Of a DNA stretch of 60,553 nucleotides, positions 7,137-15,142 are shown one piece after another. This DNA is from a virus: IMG/VR virus record IMGVR_UViG_3300025097_001925, positions 1 through 60,553 of that record. One strand, written 5' to 3'. Position 1 is the first letter of the stretch; each line of letters opens with the position of its first letter. A program made the translations under genes and the position numbers. The notes below the pieces were generated by a model, which saw only the letters and a program-made list of their open reading frames with translations, did no database searches and was not told the origin of the DNA.

Positions 7137-7335
7137 AGCCCTCTAAAACCTCAATAGACTCTTGTAGTTCATTGATTTCAGTAGGTGGAGACAACTTATG
7201 TCCAAGGGGAAAAAGAGTATCCTCAAAAGATTTTCTTCTGTCTAGCATCCCTTCCAATTTTTCCTTTGCAACTTCCAAAACATTATTTAATGCCACCTCG
7301 GGTCTAATTATAAGATTATTCTTTCTTGATTTCAT
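7117..7335 (-). CDS. Hypothetical small helical protein
   Basis: A 72-aa protein with predicted helices (VALNNVLEVAKEKLEGMLDRRKSFEDTLF and INELQESIEVLEGYFKE). No domain recognised. It has a strong ribosome-binding site (AAGGAG) in a 27-nt leader duplicated before the next gene. It overlaps the DUF4254-like gene by 4 nt, so the two are likely coupled. Confidence 0.6.
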   Translation of the reverse strand: MKSRKNNLIIRPEVALNNVLEVAKEKLEGMLDRRKSFEDTLFPLGHKLSPPTEINELQESIEVLEGYFKEKI

Positions 7336-7351
7336 ATCTTCTCCTTAAAAT
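7325..7351 (-). repeat. 27-nt initiation-region repeat, copy 2
   Basis: The second copy of the block described at 7110-7136, covering the ribosome-binding site, ATG 7335 and the first codons. The two copies are 215 bp apart in direct orientation with no mismatch over 27 nt. Confidence 0.9.
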
Positions 7352-8037
7352 GGTATAGTAAAAGGTTTATTACAAGCTGTTAACATTGGCTGTCCAAATG
7401 GATTCATAAATTCAACTGTAAACTGTTTATTTATACCTGATAATGCTCTTGCTACTTCCTCTGGTGCCAAATCAGACCAATCACAGACAAGGTTTTTTTC
7501 TTTATCATATTGTTTCTGACCCAACATATGTACATCGTCAATACACACCACGTGATTTTCTATATTCTTTGTATGAGCGTGTTCTTTAATAACTTCAAGT
7601 TCACCCATTAATGGTACATCCACCCTACCCTTAGCATATCCAGCTCTACCACCAGCATGAGCGTCTAACCAAAATACACAAGGATCATCTATCTCATTCA
7701 TAAGAATATCTCTTAACACTATCTCTGATTCACCGTTTACAAGAACTAATTTACCATCAAAATATTCACCTCTATCCTTAAAAGTTTCATCAGCTTCACC
7801 TGTATCGGGGTCAAAATCACCACTCACTCCATGTTCTTCAAATAATTTATATCTTTTAGAAGCGACCTTACAAGAATCGGCGGACAATTCTATTGTATAT
7901 ACTTTCTTCCATTTTGAAAACGTACCATCTTGAATCATTCTCTGGGGTGTTCCACCCAAAGCTGTACCTGTTTCAATAAAAATTTCAGGTACATCATAAA
8001 CTAATGTATGAATAAACTCTGTTTGTATTTGTCCCAT
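7345..8037 (-). CDS. SAM-dependent methyltransferase-like protein
   Basis: A class I methyltransferase-like fold: the glycine-rich motif I region is FIETGTALGGTPQRM (about 20-34), followed by VYTIELSADSCKVASKRY, which supplies the acidic residue after beta2. Later FWLDAHAGG and VVCIDDVHM resemble CmcI/TylF-type and related sugar O-methyltransferases. The likely role is methylation of a sugar in the glycan. The acceptor is unknown. Start ATG 8037 follows AAAGGAGAT, and the stop of gmd overlaps it. Confidence 0.72.
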   Translation of the reverse strand: MGQIQTEFIHTLVYDVPEIFIETGTALGGTPQRMIQDGTFSKWKKVYTIELSADSCKVASKRYKLFEEHGVSGDFDPDTGEADETFKDRGEYFDGKLVLVNGESEIVLRDILMNEIDDPCVFWLDAHAGGRAGYAKGRVDVPLMGELEVIKEHAHTKNIENHVVCIDDVHMLGQKQYDKEKNLVCDWSDLAPEEVARALSGINKQFTVEFMNPFGQPMLTACNKPFTIPF

Positions 8038-9008
8038 TATACTATCTCCTTTGAAACTAAATTCATATCACATTCAACCATTTTACTAACTAAACCATCA
8101 AATGTAGTTCTTGGACTCCAACCGATTTCCTTTCTTGCTTTAGTACTATCTCCACGTAAAACATCCACTTCTGCTGGTCTCATATATCTATCATCTTGTT
8201 TTACATACTCTTTCCAATCAATTATACCAATATGTTGAAACGCTCTATCTAAAAAATCTCTAATACTGTGGGTTTCACCTGTAGCAATGACATAATCATT
8301 TGGTTCTTTTTGCTGTAGCATTAACCACATAGATTCCACATAATCAGGAGCATAACCCCAATCTCTTTTAGCATCTAAGTTTCCCAATGTAATATGTTCT
8401 TCTAATCCTAAGTGTATTCTTGCTACACCATCACTAATTTTTCTTGTTACAAATTCTATACCTCTTCTCTCTGATTCATGATTAAATAAAACACCACTCA
8501 CGTTGAACATACCGTAAGATTCTCTATAATTTTTTGTAATCCAATGACCATATAATTTAGATACTCCATATGGTGAACGTGGATAAAATGGTGTATTTTC
8601 ATTAGCTGGATTTTCTACCATTCTACCAAACATCTCAGAAGATGATGCTTGATAAAACTTAATAGGTTTATCATATTCTCTGAGAGCTTCTAACACCCTC
8701 AATACACCCAAACCTGTAACGTTGCCCGTCTGTTCGGGTGTATTCCAACTCTCTCCTACAAAAGACTGTGAACCAAGATTATATACTTCATGTGGGTCTA
8801 CTTGTCTTAAAGTCCGAAATAAAGAATTTTGGTCTGTCAAATCCCCTGTTAAAAATTCTATATCACCTTCCAAGTGTTTAGTATTTGTTCTATTTTTAAC
8901 AGAAGACCTACGTTCCATACCAAACACTTCATAATTATTTTTTAATAGAAAGTCAGCTAAATGACTTCCATCCATACCATTGATACCTGTAACTAAGGCT
9001 CTTTTCAT
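8037..9008 (-). CDS. gmd: GDP-mannose 4,6-dehydratase
   Basis: This extended short-chain dehydrogenase converts GDP-D-mannose to GDP-4-keto-6-deoxy-mannose, the precursor of GDP-fucose, GDP-rhamnose and GDP-perosamine. It has the NAD(P) motif G8-x-N-G-M-D-G14, the Gmd segment YNLGSQSFVGESW, the catalytic SSSEMFG and Y147-GVS-K151, and RDWGYAPDYVESMW. Length (323 aa) matches the family. A GDP-fucose-synthase-like gene (18975-19844) and DegT aminotransferases in the same cassette could use the product. It overlaps its upstream neighbour by 4 nt. Confidence 0.95.
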   Translation of the reverse strand: MKRALVTGINGMDGSHLADFLLKNNYEVFGMERRSSVKNRTNTKHLEGDIEFLTGDLTDQNSLFRTLRQVDPHEVYNLGSQSFVGESWNTPEQTGNVTGLGVLRVLEALREYDKPIKFYQASSSEMFGRMVENPANENTPFYPRSPYGVSKLYGHWITKNYRESYGMFNVSGVLFNHESERRGIEFVTRKISDGVARIHLGLEEHITLGNLDAKRDWGYAPDYVESMWLMLQQKEPNDYVIATGETHSIRDFLDRAFQHIGIIDWKEYVKQDDRYMRPAEVDVLRGDSTKARKEIGWSPRTTFDGLVSKMVECDMNLVSKEIV

Positions 9009-10024
9009 CTTTCTCGTCCTATCATTTTTTCAAAATCCTTATAAGTATTAAACCTAGCTTGACTCTTTCCAAATGTACCTAAATTTGCGTGTACTAATTC
9101 CTTTATCTTGAAGAACCATTCTCCCTTCTTTTTTTGTTCACTCTTATCATCAGACAACATTTCTAATGCATACATTCTCTTTTTAGGATTATTTCTATTG
9201 TGTACCTTTAATATATTCTTCACGATAAACTGAATATAAGCTTCTCCCATAATTTGTTTACAACTGGACATTATACTCGTATCATCTACAAGATGACCAA
9301 AAATACAATGAGGTACATTTACTCCATTCTTTATTAAATCACACGACAACACCAATCCCGAACCATCAAACTGAGGTTGTTGAGTTATTCTCACATCTAT
9401 ATCTTTTGCCCTACTATTTATCTCATTCATTTCATCTATACTCATAGTATATCTTATACTCGACTGTTCTGTAAAAGCTTCTGGTTCAGATAACTCATAA
9501 AAACGGGCATCCTCAAAATCTACGTGTTCCAAAGGTTTCCAACTGTCATCCCACATCTTCCTAACAGCAAACGTAGTGACATATCTGTGAATATCTTGAG
9601 AATTGGCGTACTCTTTAATACTTTCTAATGTAGTAAACATCTCTTTAGGTAAAAGACAATCTGTTTCGCCCCAAATAACATAATCATGATTCTTACAACC
9701 ATTATAATTTAAATCCCGTCTATAGTCAACCATAGAAATAGGGTCAAAGTCATCATAAATAGTCGGATTAACAGCAGCTCCTGTTTCTTCTACCATTTTA
9801 ACCAACTCATTAAATTTATCTTTTAATTGAGGATGTGTAATTTGATTGGTGTTAACCCTTTCAAAGTATTCCGATAAATTAAAAAATAAATCTACTGTTA
9901 TATTTTCCTTATTTTCCACTTCATTAACAGCATTTACTATACTCTGTATATGTTCTTTAGCCATCTCTATCTCATAAAACATAATATGAGTACCAACTAT
10001 GTATCTATATTTTATTTTTACCAT
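9005..10024 (-). CDS. Putative GT-A glycosyltransferase
   Basis: A 339-aa protein with GT-A-like features: an N-terminal strand RYIVGTHIMFYEIEMAKEHI, spacing typical of family 2 enzymes, and the acidic D-Y-V-I-W-G-E-T-D-C segment (about residues 116-125), where the E-T-D may replace DxD as metal ligand. It lies between gmd and the sulfotransferase fusion in the same overlapping run. Family assignment is moderate; it could be a related nucleotide-sugar binding protein. Confidence 0.6.
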   Translation of the reverse strand: MVKIKYRYIVGTHIMFYEIEMAKEHIQSIVNAVNEVENKENITVDLFFNLSEYFERVNTNQITHPQLKDKFNELVKMVEETGAAVNPTIYDDFDPISMVDYRRDLNYNGCKNHDYVIWGETDCLLPKEMFTTLESIKEYANSQDIHRYVTTFAVRKMWDDSWKPLEHVDFEDARFYELSEPEAFTEQSSIRYTMSIDEMNEINSRAKDIDVRITQQPQFDGSGLVLSCDLIKNGVNVPHCIFGHLVDDTSIMSSCKQIMGEAYIQFIVKNILKVHNRNNPKKRMYALEMLSDDKSEQKKKGEWFFKIKELVHANLGTFGKSQARFNTYKDFEKMIGRER

Positions 10025-11622
10025 AATCTTGATAATCCTATTCCGCTCTCCCCTGCTGTAGAATATAAAAGATACAATTTATCATCTTCTTCATATACAC
10101 AAGGGTCTCTTAATTGATTTACTTTTTCATACACCGAACCAAAATTAGATGGAACTTTTGTTAAATTATTTCCCTCGTAATCTCTCTCTGGTTTCATAAT
10201 CATCTGTACTGATATTGGTTCCCATTTACTATGGTCGTCCTGTAATTTAATTTTCGTTAAATATATTTTCTCTCGTACTTCATCCACTAAAGTATAAAAT
10301 AAATACAATACATCATTTTTTACATATACAGCTGAATGTCTAATCTTATTAATTAAATTAAAAATAGGTTCAAACTCTCCATCCCACGTATCAGATTTAT
10401 ATACAACAGCATTTTCATTATCATTTTTAGCTATTGAATAAAATTTATTGTTATACCTAAAAACTCTAAAATAAAACTTACCTTTTGGTTTATCAATACT
10501 ATTAAAATTTAATCCATCGTCTGAAAAACTAACAAATGTTTTCTGGCCGTCTTTAGTATCTCCATGATAATACATAACTATACGTTTATTTTCTTCATCA
10601 ATATGTACATCAGGACTTGCTATATGATTTCCACAGCTCGTATCACTTAATTGTAATGTACCTTTACTATATAAAGTCCAAGGCCCTTCTATATTATCAG
10701 AATAAGCCATTCTTATATAAATACCTTGATGATGTCCGAAATACAAATAATATTTTGCGATTGGATTTTTTACCCAACTCGGTACTTTTATTAACGAAGG
10801 TCCATTTATATTATCACCGTCCTTATCTATCTTAGTACCCAAAGAAAAATCACCACCTAAACTAAAATTAGTTTGAAACGTTTTTTTATTTATTATTTCT
10901 TTTATTCTTTGTACTTTAAGTTCTGGATTAAATTTATAATTAAAAATATCCAAATCAGCAGAAAAATATTCATTAACTAACTCTACTGATTTGTCATCAT
11001 AATATTCTGTGTAGTGTTTATGCCAAGTTGGTTTAAAACCTTTCTTTTTGTGTGGTAATTCTATCCTATCTATTCCAATTTTATCACAGATATATTTAAA
11101 ATCTTCTTTTATATTTTCAAACCGTGCAATATAATCTAAACCAATTTCCCCATACGTACTTCTAATTCTATGTAAAACACCTATGTGAGTATAACCAACT
11201 TGTATATCATTTACACAATAATGAGCTGGGCCCCACACAGCCTCTTCACTACAATATGTTTTCAACCATTCTCTAAAATCTTCAATACTTCCTTCTTCAT
11301 TTCTTTTATTCCAGTTATATCTTGAAACAACTATTTCCCAGGGATTTCTAACTATACTAAATTTAAAATATTTACTCCAAACATCCTTCCTATCCGAATT
11401 TCGCGGGTCTACTCCTGACAAATAATTTTTTACATCTATTAAAAGTGGGTGTGGGTGGTCTGTAAAAAATTTATCTACATTTTTTCCTGACGCCATATCA
11501 TCCACGTCTGGTGTAATAATATCATCTTCTCCACAAATAGGGGCTAAAGCAGACTGTATACTTGTACCACCAGTCTTTCTGGTTTTCATAAAAATGAATT
11601 TGTGTTTATGAGATACTATCAT
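10018..11622 (-). CDS. Sulfotransferase fused to GH43-like beta-propeller
   Basis: Residues about 1-235 form a Sulfotransfer_2-type domain. The PAPS 5'-phosphosulfate loop is KFIFMKTRKTGGTS (8-21), the 3'-phosphate motif is FSIVRNPWEIVVSRY (about 88-102), and the end has HYTEYYDDKSVELVNEYF. Residues about 250-534 resemble the five-bladed GH43/GH32 propeller fold: NGPSLIKVP, YYLYFGHHQGIYIRMAYSD, ASPDVHIDEENKR, and RDPCVYEEDDKLYLLYSTAG. No stop or frame change lies between the parts. One half could sulfate a sugar while the other binds or trims glycan. Both roles are inferred from fold; catalytic acids of the propeller were not verified. Confidence 0.82.
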   Translation of the reverse strand: MIVSHKHKFIFMKTRKTGGTSIQSALAPICGEDDIITPDVDDMASGKNVDKFFTDHPHPLLIDVKNYLSGVDPRNSDRKDVWSKYFKFSIVRNPWEIVVSRYNWNKRNEEGSIEDFREWLKTYCSEEAVWGPAHYCVNDIQVGYTHIGVLHRIRSTYGEIGLDYIARFENIKEDFKYICDKIGIDRIELPHKKKGFKPTWHKHYTEYYDDKSVELVNEYFSADLDIFNYKFNPELKVQRIKEIINKKTFQTNFSLGGDFSLGTKIDKDGDNINGPSLIKVPSWVKNPIAKYYLYFGHHQGIYIRMAYSDNIEGPWTLYSKGTLQLSDTSCGNHIASPDVHIDEENKRIVMYYHGDTKDGQKTFVSFSDDGLNFNSIDKPKGKFYFRVFRYNNKFYSIAKNDNENAVVYKSDTWDGEFEPIFNLINKIRHSAVYVKNDVLYLFYTLVDEVREKIYLTKIKLQDDHSKWEPISVQMIMKPERDYEGNNLTKVPSNFGSVYEKVNQLRDPCVYEEDDKLYLLYSTAGESGIGLSRLW

Positions 11623-12362
11623 CCGTAAAAATATTTATATGTTTTTTCTAACCAATAACCTGGTGATGGTTTAACTCCACAATTAAAATGATATACCCAA
11701 CCATATCTTGTAAATAAAAAGTCATCACCTATAACTTCAAATCTCATCATATCTTGCATATTATATTCATAAGGTAATAAATTTATAGGTACTTCCAAAA
11801 CTTTTATAAAGAAATTAATAACTGGTTGATCCTTTCCAACAGAATAATTTTGTTGAATCATATTTAGAGATTGTTGATTATGGTCGTACCACTCTATCAT
11901 ACTATCAAACAAATCCTTATGTTCCTGTTGAAACATCATAAAACCCGTATTAAAGTAAGTCCAATAATCACCGAAATCGAATCCATCAAACACTACTTTA
12001 GAATATACTTCTATACTCCTCATAACCCAATCCATACTACCATAACAGGGAACAGCACAAAACTTTTTAGCTTCTATCATATTAAAAAAGTTGGGAGCAT
12101 CGGGATGTACAATTGTATCAGAATCCACATATAAAATTTGGTTTGGTTCTAAACCACTATTTTTTAAAAGTTCAAATACAAATATTTTATACCATTGTGG
12201 TTGCATAATATTTAAATCTGTCGTCGGTTCTTCGTGTACAAATAATTCTACACTATTCCTGTCACACCACTTAGCCCAACTCTTAATAGACCACTCATAT
12301 TTTTGAGACCTACTTCTTTCATCATGAGTTACATTAATCATATAAACTACTTTATCACTCAT
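11619..12362 (-). CDS. Glycosyltransferase with DSD motif (GT8-like)
   Basis: A GT-A type enzyme with the metal/nucleotide motif ILYVDSDTIVHPDAPNFF (DSD), followed by YFNTGFMMFQQEH and KDQPVINFF, the pattern of GT8-like retaining enzymes. ATG 12362 is used because it overlaps the upstream stop (ATGA) and follows AAAGGA; the ORF extends in frame to a GTG at 12389. Its neighbour 12359-13174 is a paralog with a changed metal motif. TATAAATA, the T4 late promoter consensus, occurs on the minus strand near its end (11632-11639) just before the next start; this may be chance. Confidence 0.82.
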   Translation of the reverse strand: MSDKVVYMINVTHDERSRSQKYEWSIKSWAKWCDRNSVELFVHEEPTTDLNIMQPQWYKIFVFELLKNSGLEPNQILYVDSDTIVHPDAPNFFNMIEAKKFCAVPCYGSMDWVMRSIEVYSKVVFDGFDFGDYWTYFNTGFMMFQQEHKDLFDSMIEWYDHNQQSLNMIQQNYSVGKDQPVINFFIKVLEVPINLLPYEYNMQDMMRFEVIGDDFLFTRYGWVYHFNCGVKPSPGYWLEKTYKYFYG

Positions 12363-13174
12363 TTGTAATTTTCCTTTACCATATTCCACGTCTGTTCCAT
12401 TAATTGATATCTATCTCCTCTGTTTGGAAACCCACTATAAAACCATACATAACCATACCTAATAAAATGTGGAGTGTTATCATCCAACTGCCAATTTCTT
12501 CCAAACCAATCAAACCTCATCATATGTGTCATCATATAAGGTGGTGATAATTTTTTATCCACCTGTACGTTTTTCATCTGTAACATATAATTGTAAACAG
12601 GTTGGTCTGTACCTCTTTTTACTTTATTATTCTGTAAATCCATTATACCATCATAATTTTCATAGTAAAACTCTTTTAATTCCTTTAAAAATTCTCTGTG
12701 AGATTCTTCAAATATTTGAAATCCACAACTTATATACTTTTTTAAATCAAATTCAAACCCATTAAAAAAATTATTATAACCATCGACCCCTTCAGCTATC
12801 CATCTCAGATTTTCTAATGAACGGAAGGCTGTTACTTGAGCGTAAGTAAAATTGAAAAAATTTGGTGTATCCCATTTAACCATAGCACAGGAATCCATAA
12901 CACATATTTTATCATAATTAATTCCAGCTTCTTCTAACTGGTCAAATACATCAAACCATCGTTGCCAAGTAATCTTATGTTTATTAGTATCACTTTCACC
13001 TGGAGTTTCATATGGAAAAAATATAACATCATTCTTTTTACACCACCATTCCCAAGTATATCTTGAAAACTTAAAATATTCAAAACCACCATGTTTTTCT
13101 TGAAGTAATGGGTCTTTACTATTTACAGCTATCCAAAATAACACATTCTTTTTATCTTCACGATGTATTTTCAT
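12359..13174 (-). CDS. GT8-like paralog with altered metal motif
   Basis: This protein matches 11619-12362 along its length: CVMDSCAMVKWDTPNFFNF corresponds to YVDSDTIVHPDAPNFFNM, ISCGFQIFEESHREF to FNTGFMMFQQEHKDL, RGTDQPVYNYM to VGKDQPVINFF, and MMTHMMRFDW to MQDMMRFEV. The DSD motif is DSC here, so one metal-binding Asp is lost. It may be inactive, metal independent or a partner subunit of its paralog. Start ATG 13174 follows GAGGAGATAGT and overlaps the stop of the Rieske remnant. Confidence 0.78.
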   Translation of the reverse strand: MKIHREDKKNVLFWIAVNSKDPLLQEKHGGFEYFKFSRYTWEWWCKKNDVIFFPYETPGESDTNKHKITWQRWFDVFDQLEEAGINYDKICVMDSCAMVKWDTPNFFNFTYAQVTAFRSLENLRWIAEGVDGYNNFFNGFEFDLKKYISCGFQIFEESHREFLKELKEFYYENYDGIMDLQNNKVKRGTDQPVYNYMLQMKNVQVDKKLSPPYMMTHMMRFDWFGRNWQLDDNTPHFIRYGYVWFYSGFPNRGDRYQLMEQTWNMVKENYK

Positions 13175-13453
13175 ACTATCTCCTCTATAAAAATTTCACT
13201 ATCGTGGTTTATACAATGACCATCTTTTAATGAAAACGTCCAAGTATGCATAGGACATATCAAATTACCATCTACCACAGTACCTTTTGACAAATCACCA
13301 AGAGCATGTGGGCAATATTTCTGTACTATCAGGAAACTGAAACCAATTATATAAAAAAGCTCCTGATTTTGAAAACCAAGGGACTATAACTATACTAACT
13401 TTTGGAGTTTCAATATAAATACTTGCATGTCCTAAAAACTTTATTTTATTCAT
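13171..13453 (-). pseudogene. Remnant of metallo-beta-lactamase/Rieske (CMAH-like) genes
   Basis: ATG 13453, two bases after the upstream stop, opens MNKIKFLGHASIYIETPK...PWFSKSGAFLYNWFQFPDST, which resembles the first beta-strands of the metallo-beta-lactamase domain of CMP-N-acetylneuraminate hydroxylase (CMAH) relatives. It ends at TGA 13297-13295. The +1 frame then carries a Rieske segment with complete ligand spacing, C-P-H, 16 residues, C-P-M-H, ending in IFIEEIV and TGA 13171 overlapping the next ATG. Domain order is MBL start then Rieske end, so a deletion seems to have joined two genes out of frame. The region has no other ORF. Confidence 0.75.
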
Positions 13454-13455
13454 CC

Positions 13456-14226
13456 TTAATCACCACCTAAATAATTCGATGCTGCAGTTATCCATTGATG
13501 ATATAAACTCTTATCTCTTGTAGCTCCTCTAGCATAATGATAATAAAATGGTTTACCATTCACAAAACATTGTTCTCCATTACCAATATTTAACAAGTGT
13601 AATTTTCTTAAATCTCTATTGTTAAATGAATTTTCAAAATAAGTAAATGATAATTTCTGTCTGTGACAAAAGTAAGTTAAATTGCCTGAACCATCTTGGT
13701 AGTCTGTATTGGGATATAAATTATACAATTCTAATGTTTTTCTTTTAATTAGTAATATTTGGTCTTTAACTGTACCCAATGCTGGTTCCCACCGCTCGCC
13801 TATAAAAGTATAGTCTTCTAACATTGGTAATACATCGTCTACCCACTCATTTAAAAATATAGCGTCGTAATCCAACAAACAAACAAATTCTCGGTTACCA
13901 CTTCTAATACCTTTTCGTTGTGATTCCGTCTTTGTTTTACTTGCTATAGAAATCATCCTACCACCAATTTTACATTCAACACTATTAGTATCTTCTGGTT
14001 TTATTTCCTGTTCCTGTTCTACACCCTTCAGTACTACAACCTTATCGTCATCATCAAATAACGCTTTTAATTCATCATAGTTATTATCTTCACCTTCATT
14101 AATACCATTATTCATAATATAGATGGTATAGGGGTCTTTAGTATACTTATGAATACTTCTAACCAAAAGATAAACGTATTCACTTCTATAAAAATTTACA
14201 ACTACGAAATCTATACCTTTATCCAT
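13456..14226 (-). CDS. Family 2-like glycosyltransferase, paralog group member
   Basis: A GT-A protein with FVVVNFYRSEYVYLLVRSI at the start and the acidic site C-L-L-D-Y-D-A-I-F-L (DxD-type) near the middle. It shares block motifs with 14219-15142 and 18076-18978: the N-L-Y-P-N-T-D-Y-Q-D-G-S-G-N-L-T segment and a C-terminal GEQCFVNGKPFYYHYARG block. Smaller than its relatives (256 aa). Its donor and acceptor are unknown. It overlaps 14219-15142 by 8 nt. Confidence 0.8.
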   Translation of the reverse strand: MDKGIDFVVVNFYRSEYVYLLVRSIHKYTKDPYTIYIMNNGINEGEDNNYDELKALFDDDDKVVVLKGVEQEQEIKPEDTNSVECKIGGRMISIASKTKTESQRKGIRSGNREFVCLLDYDAIFLNEWVDDVLPMLEDYTFIGERWEPALGTVKDQILLIKRKTLELYNLYPNTDYQDGSGNLTYFCHRQKLSFTYFENSFNNRDLRKLHLLNIGNGEQCFVNGKPFYYHYARGATRDKSLYHQWITAASNYLGGD

Positions 14227-15142
14227 TTAAATACTTCTCTACTTCTGTTTCCCATTTTTCAAAACTTTTTTTATCTCTCATAGTACCTTTAGCGTGATGA
14301 AAGTGAATAGGTACGTCCTCCAACCAAGCTTGTTCACCCCAAGGCACATCTATTAAATGTTTTTCCTTAAGATGTGGTCGTCTAAGTAATTGATCATTAA
14401 ACTTTAAATCTCTTGTTACTACCTGTTGCCACTCATAGTGGTCTTGATAAGAATTCACCAAAACATAAATATTTTTTTTATTTTCCTGAACAAATAAAGT
14501 TAAATTACCTGCGGTATCCCTATACTCTGTATTTGGATATAGATTATTATCTTCAAAATTTTCTCTCTTAGTAAATAAAAACGGAAGTCTACATACTCCA
14601 CCCATTGGATCTGTATACCAATCTCCCTCATCCGTTTTAATTTCAAAAAGATTACCTGGGTCATACCTATTAGATATAAAAAAGTATTTCTCATCATATT
14701 CTTTTTCAAGTATGATAGGAAACCATTCATTTAAAAATATACTATCATTATCTAAAATACAGACATATTTTCCATCACCACTTTTTATTCCCAATTCCAT
14801 ACCCTTTGCATGACAATAACATCCGTAAGACATTGGGGCGTTATCTAATTTAGAATAAATACGACGACCTGTATTTTCATAACCACCTGCTGCTGATGGT
14901 TCTAGACTATATTCTTCAGAATATCCTTTAACTAAATTTATATTTTTATAGTGGTCTAAAGTATCCTTTAAAATATCTCTTTCTTTTTCCCAATCCTTTT
15001 GGTAGTTGGCTACTATATAAACATTGTAATCAACATCTTTTACATACTTTTCTATACTACGTACACACCATTCTGTATACTTAGCTCCTCTTTCCCCTAC
15101 AGTTACTATTACAAAATCAATACCGTATTTATACCTATCCAT
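14219..15142 (-). CDS. Family 2-like glycosyltransferase, paralog group member
   Basis: A 307-aa GT-A enzyme: IDFVIVTVGERGAKYTEWCVRSI at the N-terminus, then VCILDNDSIFLNEWFP with the metal motif DND. The conserved block NLYPNTEYRDTAGNLTLF and the end WGEQAWLEDVPIHFHHAKG are shared with its two paralogs in the cassette. It contains an insertion (about residues 85-110) absent from the 256-aa paralog. It probably adds a similar sugar to a different acceptor. Confidence 0.82.
   Translation of the reverse strand: MDRYKYGIDFVIVTVGERGAKYTEWCVRSIEKYVKDVDYNVYIVANYQKDWEKERDILKDTLDHYKNINLVKGYSEEYSLEPSAAGGYENTGRRIYSKLDNAPMSYGCYCHAKGMELGIKSGDGKYVCILDNDSIFLNEWFPIILEKEYDEKYFFISNRYDPGNLFEIKTDEGDWYTDPMGGVCRLPFLFTKRENFEDNNLYPNTEYRDTAGNLTLFVQENKKNIYVLVNSYQDHYEWQQVVTRDLKFNDQLLRRPHLKEKHLIDVPWGEQAWLEDVPIHFHHAKGTMRDKKSFEKWETEVEKYLNG

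Noticed and set aside
11632-11639. T4 late promoter TATAAATA on the minus strand
   Set aside because: The octamer is frequent by chance in such AT-rich DNA; this copy is inside a coding end, and no general set of such sites precedes late genes here.
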